From JAJRTE01 sp964418585 (GTDB lineage Bacteria > Myxococcota_A > UBA796 > JAJRTE01): 64,000 nt of DNA. Of the stretch, positions 52,132-64,000 are shown piece after piece (position 1 is the first letter of the stretch; each line of letters starts with the position of its first letter). The translations under genes were made by a program, and so were the position numbers. The notes under the pieces are model-generated. The model made no database searches. It worked only from the letters and a program-made list of their open reading frames with translations, and was not told the DNA's origin. Where the stretch lies: contig CAYQMG010000072.1 in assembly GCA_964418585.1 (NCBI GenBank), forward strand, positions 62,001-126,000. Reading direction: 5' to 3'.

Positions 52132-52932
52132 TCATCCCGATGTCCCGCCCGTCTCCCCCGCGGTCTCTGGTGTCCGGCTGCCGGTCCTGCTGCCGCTCGC
52201 CTGATCTGCGTCCTCCGCCGATGGCTCGGCACGACACCACCGGAAGGAGCAGCAAGAGCCGCCTCGAGCCAGGGTTTCGCGGCGCGTCCAGGTGATCGTG
52301 GGCGGAAGCGCGTCGAACACAGCGTCGTCCACGTCGCAGTAGACCTCGGTCAAGGCGCCTTCACCGTAGTGCTCGAGCACCTCACGGTAGAAACATTTCC
52401 CCACCTCCAACTCGAGGCAGGTGGGGTCGTCCTTGACCACAGAGATTTTCCAGCCCACCGAAGGGAAAGCGAGCCGCATGGTCCACCGCACCATGTTCCG
52501 GAAAGCGCCGAACGGCTCCTCGAATTTGCCGAGGGAAGCCACCACGTCCCGAAGCGGCTCGACGGCCTTGGCGAGCATGGAGGCGAGCAAGCGCCGGGCG
52601 TCGGCCGTGTCGTCGGTCTCCTCGGCCAGGATCTGGTAGAGGGCGATTCCAGGCAGGATCCCCATCTCGAGGTGGAATCGCAAAGCACGGTTGGTCAAGC
52701 GCGGTCTCGCCGCCAACAAGGTTTGGTAGCGAGATTCCATGCGCGCGGCCAGTACGGCAGCCTTGACCTCCCCCCACCGGGGCTCCAACTCCCGCTGCCA
52801 GAGGTCGAGATAGGGCATGGACCTCCGCAAGGCAAGCCTCCGGCCGAGCAGATAGCCTCCAACACCGCCGGCGGCAAGCCCCATGACGAAAAGGCGAAAC
52901 GTACTCATTCTCCGGGCCTGCTTCTCCTTCAT
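52132..52932 (-). CDS. L-2-amino-thiazoline-4-carboxylic acid hydrolase-like membrane-anchored protein
   Basis: A 266-aa protein with an N-terminal TM (TFRLFVMGLAAGGVGGYLLG) and a cytosolic domain with the signature of the ATC-hydrolase family: KCFYREVLEHYGEG, VYCDVDDAVFDALPPTITWTRRETLARGGSCCSFRW. In characterised members the enzyme opens the thiazoline ring in cysteine biosynthesis, but most family members are unassigned and several act in other pathways. GGGAGGCAAG precedes ATG 52932. A Ser/Gly/Thr/Glu-rich tail of 35 residues ends the protein. It is a single gene with its own promoter. Confidence 0.72.
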   Translation of the reverse strand: MKEKQARRMSTFRLFVMGLAAGGVGGYLLGRRLALRRSMPYLDLWQRELEPRWGEVKAAVLAARMESRYQTLLAARPRLTNRALRFHLEMGILPGIALYQILAEETDDTADARRLLASMLAKAVEPLRDVVASLGKFEEPFGAFRNMVRWTMRLAFPSVGWKISVVKDDPTCLELEVGKCFYREVLEHYGEGALTEVYCDVDDAVFDALPPTITWTRRETLARGGSCCSFRWCRAEPSAEDADQASGSRTGSRTPETAGETGGTSG

Positions 52933-53001
52933 CTTGCCTCCCGATTTCCCCAGGTCCCAGGTGCCAGCCGATCACCCCGGCCGCCTGTTGATCGCGGCTC
53001 C

Positions 53002-53030
53002 ATCATAGGCGCCCCCGAGCCCGGCATCAA
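53002..53030 (-). promoter_or_regulatory. Predicted promoter of the ATC-hydrolase-like gene
   Basis: On the minus strand, TTGATG (53030-53025), 17 bp, TATGAT (53007-53002). It lies about 70 bp before the start codon, in the 138-bp gap after the unknown gene upstream. Confidence 0.5.
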
Positions 53031-53070
53031 GTGCAGAACGAGGCCCGGAGCCTTCGAGCCGGTACCAGGC

Positions 53071-54126
53071 TCACTCGGGTATCCGCGGAACCTCGTTCAT
53101 CGTCACAACGTTCGCCAACTCCAGACACTCGGGCTGTTCCGGAAGCCTGGCGGGAACGTGCCAGTAGTGAAGCCGCCAACCAATCCCTTTCTTGGTTATG
53201 ATCAGCCGCCAGCCTCGCGCTCCGTCCCGTTTCCGCACCCGTTGGGCGCTTTGAGGCCCAACCGAACTGCGCACCGGCCGCAGCTCGGACTTCACATCGT
53301 CCAGCCGATTGGCCACCATGGCGGCACAGATTCGCAGCAGTTTTTCCACCGCGGTATGGTTCGTGTTGATCGTGCTGTCCCACAGAGAATCCCAGAACTC
53401 CGGCCCGGCGGTGAACGGGAGCAAATCCACGTCCCGGTACAGCCGCCTGGCCAGACGCACCACCCCGGCCCGGAACACATCGAACCCTCCCTCCAGGATA
53501 TCCTCCACCCGGGTCTGGAAATCCTCCGGACTGTACACCAGAGGAATCACCTCGTGAAAATGCCGGCGGGAAACCTCCTGGATCAGGCCGTCAGGTTCGG
53601 TGAGCGCCAGGGTGCCGCGAATTTCCAGCGAGGGTATCCGGCGCTGAAACGGTGCAGTCACCACCTGGATGGAACGGGCAAACGACTCCCCGGACAGCCG
53701 GTCGCACGCAAGGCACACCAGGGAAGTCATCAGGTCGTCGTGCAGGGCGCGCGCATTCCGACTCACGAAGGCTGCCGGTATGACCTCGGGCACCTCCTCC
53801 TCCACCAGCGCAAAGCGCGTCCGGGTCGACGCCAGGATGTCTCGAGTCTCATCCTGAAAAAACGAGGCGATACGGACCATCAGGTGACGAATGTTGATGT
53901 CCAGGCCTCGAGCACGTACCATGTCGCGGAGCACCTGGAACGTGGGAAACCGCCCGATTTCCTGCAACCGGTAGGTACACTGGAGAAAATGACGCCACTC
54001 GAAAGGGGAATCGTGGACCTCGTTCAACCAGGACTCGAGCCGGGCAATCCACACCTGAAACTCCGCCACAGAACAGTCCGCAGGAGGTACGGTCACCAGG
54101 TATGGATCGATGACGAAAGACGGCAT
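53071..54126 (-). CDS. Unrecognised partner of the DUF3696-like ATPase
   Basis: A 351-aa protein without signal peptide, membrane segment or recognised domain. The start (MPSFVIDPYLV) lies one base after the ATPase stop with GGGGAG just upstream, so the two are coupled. The N-terminal 100 residues are helical. The middle holds FQRRIPSLEIRGTLALTEPDG and HFHEVIPLVYSPEDFQTRVED. The C-terminal part (GARGWRLIITKKGIGWRLHYWHVP, then LELANVVTMNEVPRIP) looks like a small alpha/beta fold. That last element recalls small nuclease- or RelE-like folds (RLHYW...ELANV), but no catalytic triad is evident. The most likely role is effector or sensor of the ATPase module; the function is unknown. Confidence 0.6.
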   Translation of the reverse strand: MPSFVIDPYLVTVPPADCSVAEFQVWIARLESWLNEVHDSPFEWRHFLQCTYRLQEIGRFPTFQVLRDMVRARGLDINIRHLMVRIASFFQDETRDILASTRTRFALVEEEVPEVIPAAFVSRNARALHDDLMTSLVCLACDRLSGESFARSIQVVTAPFQRRIPSLEIRGTLALTEPDGLIQEVSRRHFHEVIPLVYSPEDFQTRVEDILEGGFDVFRAGVVRLARRLYRDVDLLPFTAGPEFWDSLWDSTINTNHTAVEKLLRICAAMVANRLDDVKSELRPVRSSVGPQSAQRVRKRDGARGWRLIITKKGIGWRLHYWHVPARLPEQPECLELANVVTMNEVPRIPE

Positions 54127-54127
54127 C

Positions 54128-55981
54128 CTACTCCCCTCGCCCGAACCGTCCCCTGGATGACGCCACCCGGGCACGCACACTCTCCCGTGTGATCAGGTCC
54201 TCCTGCAACGATGCCTGGTCGAAAAATCCGTCAGGCCAGTTCCGGATGGTCCCGTGAGCCGATATCTCCACCTCCTCAAACCGCGCATCCCCGCGTTCAT
54301 CCTGCTCCACAAAGTAGATCGTGGTCATGTCTCGAGCCGGTTGTCCTTCCTTGACGATGTGGTACCGAAGTTGATTCACAAGACACACACTGTGCGTCTC
54401 GATGATACATTGTTTACCTATTCGGGCAAGGCCGAAGAAAAAGTCACCCAACCGCGCCTGGGCACGCTCGTGCAGATGCAACTCCGGCTGCTCGATCAGG
54501 AACGTCGCCCCCTGGGGCGCCATCAGGCCGGCGACCAGGATGGGAAGCACCTGGCTCACGCCGATCCCCACGGCATGGAGCGCCCGTTCCCCCGAGCCCG
54601 GGGTCTGCTGGAGGCACCAGAGGACGCCGGACAGTCCCGCCTCGCGGGTAAGCACGTGGTGTCCGACGCCGAGGTAGCGGAGCCAGACATCCATGGCGGT
54701 TTGCAAAGGGTCCCTCCGTTCCTTCCACTCGAACGGGTCCCACCAGACGACCTCTTGGTGCTTGTTTGCGTCGAACACCGACGCTGCGTACTCGCCCTTG
54801 AAACCCACGTCATCAGGCTCGCTGGACGGGGCGAAGCCCTGGGCGGCCTGCGGGTCGGCACGCAAGGGTCCGAGGTACCGGATCATGGTGGTGAAGTAAT
54901 CGGTGGCGAACTCGGTGGCGGTCAGGACCGGTGTTCGGGAGAACGTGTCCAACCCGAACTCGGCTCCACCCGACTGCCTGCCCTCTTTCTCGGTGAGAAA
55001 CTCGGCGATCACGGCTTCCTTCAAGCTGGAGACGAACCCCGGACTTGTCACCCGGCGCTCGACCAGGTCGCTCATCCACTCCAGAACGTCTGAAACGGTC
55101 CGGTAGTCCACGAGGTCGGTCGATTCGTGCTTTGCGATGGTCTCCAGCCGCTTGCGAAACGCCTGGCTGGGCTCGTGCGTCAAGATCTGGACGATACGCG
55201 GATGGAGATGGGACCGCTCGGTTCCGGCGGCTCGTCCTTCGAACACGAACTCGATGAGGCTCATCAACTCTTCTTGACGCCGGTCGCGGACGTTGAATTT
55301 TCGCAGGAGGCGATGGGGAAGGAAGTGGACGAGCCGGGTGAGCATCCGCCGTCTGGACAGTTGGTCCTCCAGAACAGAGACGTAGTTGCTGCCCGTATGA
55401 TATGGCACGAACTGGAGATAGGCCTCCACCACGTCGGAGAGAAACGCCTGTTCGTCGGCCTCGCTCAAGGGCATGAGGCGCGCGCTGACCTGGCGTTCCG
55501 GCGCCCCGGGTTCGTCCACCACGTCCACCTCGATCTGGGCCTCGGAAAGGCATACCTTGACCGCGTCGATTCCGGAAGCCGCCCCCGAAAGCTGGGCAGC
55601 AGCCTCGAACGTCACCGTGGTGCGGATGGCCGAAAGCTGGTGTTCGGAGAACATGGTGGTGCGGCCCCGATGTCCACCGGTGCCGAACCGGTGACGACGC
55701 GCCGGTGACGGACGCAGTTCGAATCCGAGGCGCATCACCTTGGCCGCCGCTCGCTCGTTGAGTGTCCCTTCGAACGTGCCGAGCTGCACGATGGGGCCGT
55801 TCAGAATCAACACCTTGTCCGGGTTCGGATTGCTCAAGGTTTGCGACACCAGGAGGATCGATTGCAGCACACTGCTCTTGCCGGAGCTGTTGAGGCCCGC
55901 GAACACCGTGATGTCGTTGAGCTTCAGGTCCGCCACCCCGTTGATCGGCTTGAAGTTCTCCAGGATCCAACGTCTCAGCAT
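54128..55981 (-). CDS. DUF3696-like AAA/ABC-type ATPase (OLD/RecF-like)
   Basis: A 617-aa ATPase. The start at ATG 55981 (MLRRWILENFKPINGVADLKLNDITVFAGLN) gives the RecF/OLD-type N-terminus. The Walker A is GLNSSGKSS (K35). A long helical insertion runs from about residue 100 to 360. The ABC signature-like region is VGIGVSQVLPILVAGLM, the Walker B FLIEQPELHLHERAQ and the switch His in IIETHS. The C-terminus has NWPDGFFDQASLQ, the WPxGFFDQ motif of the DUF3696 domain. No TOPRIM nuclease domain is seen. Proteins of this type pair with small effectors in phage-defence and toxin systems (the PARIS, Septu and Gabija families share the class). One base separates it from its partner. Confidence 0.82.
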   Translation of the reverse strand: MLRRWILENFKPINGVADLKLNDITVFAGLNSSGKSSVLQSILLVSQTLSNPNPDKVLILNGPIVQLGTFEGTLNERAAAKVMRLGFELRPSPARRHRFGTGGHRGRTTMFSEHQLSAIRTTVTFEAAAQLSGAASGIDAVKVCLSEAQIEVDVVDEPGAPERQVSARLMPLSEADEQAFLSDVVEAYLQFVPYHTGSNYVSVLEDQLSRRRMLTRLVHFLPHRLLRKFNVRDRRQEELMSLIEFVFEGRAAGTERSHLHPRIVQILTHEPSQAFRKRLETIAKHESTDLVDYRTVSDVLEWMSDLVERRVTSPGFVSSLKEAVIAEFLTEKEGRQSGGAEFGLDTFSRTPVLTATEFATDYFTTMIRYLGPLRADPQAAQGFAPSSEPDDVGFKGEYAASVFDANKHQEVVWWDPFEWKERRDPLQTAMDVWLRYLGVGHHVLTREAGLSGVLWCLQQTPGSGERALHAVGIGVSQVLPILVAGLMAPQGATFLIEQPELHLHERAQARLGDFFFGLARIGKQCIIETHSVCLVNQLRYHIVKEGQPARDMTTIYFVEQDERGDARFEEVEISAHGTIRNWPDGFFDQASLQEDLITRESVRARVASSRGRFGRGE

Positions 55982-56056
55982 ACACGTGCTCCCCAAGTTG
56001 TTCTGCGCCCACCACGCTGTCGGTGCGCCCGCAGCCGGCCACGACCGCTGCCAGGG

Positions 56057-56085
56057 ACTATACACGAGTTCCCGCCCAGGTTGAA
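56057..56085 (-). promoter_or_regulatory. Possible promoter of the ATPase-partner module
   Basis: On the minus strand, TTCAAC (56085-56080), 17 bp, TATAGT (56062-56057). It has a good -10 (5/6) and a poor -35, about 75 bp before the ATPase start. Confidence 0.35.
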
Positions 56086-56124
56086 CCTCGAGCCCGGGGT
56101 CCGGCGTCTGCCGAGGACAACCTG

Positions 56125-56153
56125 TCGACGTCTCCAGACCTCCCGGCTATGAT
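56125..56153 (+). promoter_or_regulatory. Possible promoter of the M2 peptidase gene
   Basis: TCGACG (56125-56130), 17 bp, TATGAT (56148-56153), about 50 bp before the GTG start at 56205. It is divergent from, and separate from, the ATPase promoter. Confidence 0.35.
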
Positions 56154-56204
56154 GTCACGATTCGAGAATCCGGTCCAGTCGACCCAATCGCAGAGGAGGC
56201 CAAC

Positions 56205-58082
56205 GTGTTTGATCGCGTGTTTCATCGAGAAGGAAGGATCCGGCGCAGCGCGCTCTTGAGCCTCATTGCGTCCGGCCTCGTGGCATCGTGCGCACACCCG
56301 CAGGAGACCGCGCCCGGGGTTCCCGAGAACGCCTTTCGGGCCGAGGTGCAGCGTTTTCTGGATACCTACAACTCGCTGTACCTGGACCAGTACCGGACTT
56401 TGCAACAGTTCGAGTGGGCGGCGTCCACCGATGTGACTCCGTTCCACGACGGGGCGCGCACCGCAGCCGGGCAAGCCTATGCTGCCTTTATCGGAAACAG
56501 GGACATCATCCGCCGCACCCAGGCCTACCTGGGCCGCTCCGATGAACTCGACCCGCTTCAGGTCAAGCAGCTCGAGGCGATTCGTTATGCGGCGTCGAAC
56601 TATCCTGGAACGCACCCGGACCTGGTCAACGCCCGGATCGAGGCCGAATCCCGACAGTCCTCGTTGCTCGACAGCTACCAGTTCTGCCTGCGCCGGGACG
56701 GGAACGGAGCCTGCGTGGAGCCGGTCACGGCCAACGACATCGACGCCTTGCTGGTGGAATCCACGGACCTGGACGAACGACTGCGCGTGTGGGAGGCGTC
56801 CAAGGAAGTGGGAAAGGTGCTCAAGCCGGGCCTGATTGAGCTTCAACGGCTGCGCAACGAGGTGGCCCGTGCCATGGGGTACAGTTCTTTCTTCGACCTG
56901 CGGGTCGCCGAGTACGGGATGAGCGTGGACGAGATGATGTCCTTGCTCGACAGCTTCGTCACCGACACCGCCCCGTTGTACCAGGCACTGATGACCTGGA
57001 CGGCTCGAGTTCTTGCCGAGCGGTACCACGCGCAGGTCCCCACCGAGGGGATCCCGGCACACTGGGCGCCCAACCGGTGGGCACAAAGTTGGGTAGGCAT
57101 CGTGCCCGCCGCCAACCTGGACCGCTACTTCGAAGGTCGGTCATCTGAATGGATCGTCAAGCAGGCCGAGGCATTCTACGTGTCGATGGGGTTCGACCCG
57201 CTCCCCGAGGTCTTCTGGGAAAAATCCGACCTTTACCCCGTTCCCGAAGGCTCCACCCGGCTCAAGAACGCCCACGCATCCGCCTGGGACATGGACTTGA
57301 CCCACGACGTGCGCTCCTTGATGAGCGTGGTCCCCACCGGCGAGTGGTTCTTCACCGCACACCACGAACTCGGGCACATCTACTACTACCTCTCCTACGA
57401 CCGCCCCGAGGTACCACCCATCCTGCGCGAGGGGGCGAACCGCGCTTTTCACGAAGGAATCGGCGAGCTGATCACCATCGCTTCCGGGCAGGTTCCCTAC
57501 CTCCGCCAGCAGGGCATCCTGCCTCCCGGGGTCGAGATCAACGAAACCCAGTACCTGCTGAACGAGGCGCTCGAGCACACCATCACGTTCATCCCCTGGT
57601 CTGCGGGAACCATGTCGCGCTTCGAGTACGAACTCTACGAGCACGACCTCCCGCCCGACCAGTGGCAGAAGACCTGGTGGAACCTCAAGAAAAGGTATCA
57701 GGGCGTGATCAGCCCCACGCCCGACCGCCTGGAGGATCCGGACGCGTGCGACGCCTGCTCGAAAACGCACATCAACGACGATCCGGGCGAATACTACGAC
57801 TATGCGATCGCGACCATCTTGAAATACCAGCTCCACGAGACGATCGCGAAGAAGATCCTCCACCAGGACCCCCGGTCCTGCAACTACTTTGGGAACAAGG
57901 AAGTGGGAGCGTTCCTCTACCGCATCCTCTCCCAGGGCGCCACCCGCGACTGGCGCGAGGTGCTCCGCGAAGCCACCGGCGAAGACCTCTCCACCCGGGC
58001 CATGCTCGACTACTTCGCGCCCCTCCAGGAATGGCTCGAAGAGCAAAACCAGAAGGCGGCGTCAAACGCCGGAGGAAACTGA
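56205..58082 (+). CDS. M2-family peptidyl-dipeptidase (ACE-like) lipoprotein
   Basis: A 625-aa zinc metallopeptidase of family M2, like angiotensin-converting enzyme, which removes C-terminal dipeptides. The GTG start has GAGGAGG 5 nt upstream. The signal RRSALLSLIASGLVASC gives a lipoprotein. The zinc motif is in FFTAHHELGHIYYYLSYDRPE (HExxH near residues 386-390), with the third ligand Glu in ANRAFHEGIGELITI about 27 residues later, the same spacing as in ACE. The substrate loops LREGANRAFHE and ETQYLLNEALEHTITFIPWSAGT also match. It likely acts in the periplasm or outer membrane on exogenous peptides. Single gene. Confidence 0.9.
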   Translation: MFDRVFHREGRIRRSALLSLIASGLVASCAHPQETAPGVPENAFRAEVQRFLDTYNSLYLDQYRTLQQFEWAASTDVTPFHDGARTAAGQAYAAFIGNRDIIRRTQAYLGRSDELDPLQVKQLEAIRYAASNYPGTHPDLVNARIEAESRQSSLLDSYQFCLRRDGNGACVEPVTANDIDALLVESTDLDERLRVWEASKEVGKVLKPGLIELQRLRNEVARAMGYSSFFDLRVAEYGMSVDEMMSLLDSFVTDTAPLYQALMTWTARVLAERYHAQVPTEGIPAHWAPNRWAQSWVGIVPAANLDRYFEGRSSEWIVKQAEAFYVSMGFDPLPEVFWEKSDLYPVPEGSTRLKNAHASAWDMDLTHDVRSLMSVVPTGEWFFTAHHELGHIYYYLSYDRPEVPPILREGANRAFHEGIGELITIASGQVPYLRQQGILPPGVEINETQYLLNEALEHTITFIPWSAGTMSRFEYELYEHDLPPDQWQKTWWNLKKRYQGVISPTPDRLEDPDACDACSKTHINDDPGEYYDYAIATILKYQLHETIAKKILHQDPRSCNYFGNKEVGAFLYRILSQGATRDWREVLREATGEDLSTRAMLDYFAPLQEWLEEQNQKAASNAGGN

Positions 58083-58169
58083 GCGTTCCACCTCTCGAAC
58101 CTTGCCCAACCGCCCGGCCCCGACGCGCCTTGCTGCCACCACAAGTGCCGTCGCCTCACGCCCCTCGTG

Positions 58170-58922
58170 TCAGTCCCGTCGTTGAAGCTTTGCCAGGAGC
58201 CGGAGAATCTCGAGGTAGAGCCAAACCAGGGTGACCACGAGGCCGAAAGCCCCGTACCACTCCATGTACTTCGGGAGCCCCGCATCCGATCCCTGCTTGA
58301 TGAAGTCGAAATCCATCACCAGATTGAGCGCTGCGACAACGACCACGAAAAGGCTGAATCCGATTCCAAAAACCCCCGACCCGTGCAGATAGGGCACGTG
58401 GATTCCGAACAACCGCAGCACCAGGGTGACCAGGTAGACGAGCGCGATACCACCGGTGGCCGCAGCCACCCCGAGCCGGAAGCTCTGGGTCACGCGGATG
58501 ATGCGTGCCCGGTATACGGCCAGCATGGCGAACGCGACACCGAAGGTGAGGGCCACGGCCTGAACCACGATACCCGGGTACTGCATCTCGAAAAAGGCGG
58601 AGATACCGCCCAGGGCCAACCCTTCCACCGCGGCGTAGAGTGGAGCGGTAACCCCTGCCCACTGTTTCTTGAACACGGTCACCAAAGCCAACACCAGTCC
58701 GCCGATGATCCCCAGGACGATGAGCGGCTGCACCAGAGGTGAGGGCCCACGCGGGCTGAAGGAAAGGTACCAGGTGATGCCTGCCCCCAGCAACACGAGC
58801 AGGAGGAGGAATCCGGTTTTGTTGACCGTGCCGTCCAGGGTCATGGCCTCCATCCCATAGGCCCTGGGGACATTTTGAAACGCGCGCACGGACAACGCGG
58901 GATTGCCTGTTCTCATTCTCAT
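58170..58922 (-). CDS. Bax inhibitor-1/YccA-family membrane protein
   Basis: A 250-aa protein with seven TM segments (VNKTGFLLLLVLLGAGITWYL, PLIVLGIIGGLVLALVTV, APLYAAVEGLALGGISAFFE ..., GVFGIGFSLFVVVVAALNLVMDFDFIKQG). The last TM region with the Asp pair (MDFDFI) is the pH-sensing dyad region of BsYetJ-like proteins; the C-terminal half is the YccA/BI-1 pattern. The GGAGAGCT ribosome-binding site directly precedes ATG 58922. Members are Ca2+-leak channels or modulators of membrane proteases. Single gene with its own promoter. Confidence 0.85.
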   Translation of the reverse strand: MRMRTGNPALSVRAFQNVPRAYGMEAMTLDGTVNKTGFLLLLVLLGAGITWYLSFSPRGPSPLVQPLIVLGIIGGLVLALVTVFKKQWAGVTAPLYAAVEGLALGGISAFFEMQYPGIVVQAVALTFGVAFAMLAVYRARIIRVTQSFRLGVAAATGGIALVYLVTLVLRLFGIHVPYLHGSGVFGIGFSLFVVVVAALNLVMDFDFIKQGSDAGLPKYMEWYGAFGLVVTLVWLYLEILRLLAKLQRRD

Positions 58923-58990
58923 AGCTCTCCTCGCTATCTTTGATTCTCTTTTGCCATTGTCGGTTCGAACACACCGCCCCCCCCTGTCCA

Positions 58991-59018
58991 ATTATCGCCA
59001 CCCGTACCTGGGAGTCAA
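58991..59018 (-). promoter_or_regulatory. Predicted promoter of the Bax-inhibitor-1 family gene
   Basis: On the minus strand, TTGACT (59018-59013), 16 bp, GATAAT (58996-58991), about 70 bp before the start codon. Confidence 0.45.
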
Positions 59019-59073
59019 TCCGGAAACATACGGAATCGTGCGGGCCGACCGGGCGGCGCAGGGGCACCGGACG

Positions 59074-59102
59074 TTGTGCTCCCCTCCAGGCCATTCTATA
59101 AT
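59074..59102 (+). promoter_or_regulatory. Predicted promoter of the MopE-repeat lipoprotein gene
   Basis: TTGTGC (59074-59079), 17 bp, perfect TATAAT (59097-59102), about 45 bp before the ATG, with GGAGG near 59135 as ribosome-binding site. Confidence 0.45.
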
Positions 59103-59147
59103 CGATGCAGTCGTACTCATACAGCAACTCCACGGAGGCAGTATTTC

Positions 59148-64000
<4,853 letters not shown>

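Overview
The window is GC-rich, densely coded DNA from a Gram-negative, diderm bacterium. It carries the Tol system (tolQRAB), a TamA/BamA-type Omp85 protein with TamB, many lipoproteins, and a complete type IV pilus (T4P) alignment and secretin operon (pilMNOPQ) with a minor-pilin/PilY1 locus. The large lipoprotein with MopE-type Asp/Cys repeats, the ExeA-like ATPase, the many TPR proteins and the T4P gene order suggest a Myxococcota-like or other deltaproteobacterial lineage. I cannot name the species. Promoters resemble sigma-70 sites, with TTGACA-like -35 boxes and mostly 17-bp spacing. The palindrome CTCGAG is clearly over-represented.

Layout. 1-5.8 kb: the end of prfA and prmC, then on the minus strand an FlhF-type SRP GTPase with a bitopic membrane protein, then selD, whose reading frame contains an in-frame TGA read here as selenocysteine, and a lipoprotein. 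5.9-9.3 kb: a minus-strand operon of an unknown protein, tdk, alr and fabZ. 9.4-11.7 kb: a polytopic membrane protein and an EcsC-family protein. 12-15.5 kb: tolQRAB without pal. 15.5-27 kb: a sulfatase-superfamily lipoprotein, a YfhO-like membrane protein, a long Omp85 protein with extra POTRA domains, tamB, and tRNA-Gly(CCC) with its own promoter and terminator.

27-41.3 kb is one long minus-strand run: pilM-N-O-P-Q, aroB, a lipoprotein, a TPR protein, aroQ, accB, accC, a large TPR protein and an ExeA-like ATPase. Envelope appendage assembly is thus interleaved with shikimate and fatty-acid precursor genes. Divergent from pilM is a large membrane/spermidine-synthase-like/TPR fusion. 44.6-51.7 kb holds pilY1, pilX-, pilW-, pilV- and fimT-like genes and a TPR lipoprotein, probably one operon supplying the pilus tip and priming complex.

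52-64 kb is more accessory. It contains an ATC-hydrolase-like membrane-anchored protein, a two-gene module of a DUF3696-like ATPase and an unrecognised partner (the best candidate here for an undescribed conflict or defence system), an ACE-like M2 metallopeptidase lipoprotein, a Bax-inhibitor-1 family membrane protein, and the start of a very large surface lipoprotein (more than 1,600 residues) with an ASH-like domain, about 15 MopE repeats partly arranged as a triplet super-repeat, and FG-GAP-like repeats. That gene runs off the end of the window.
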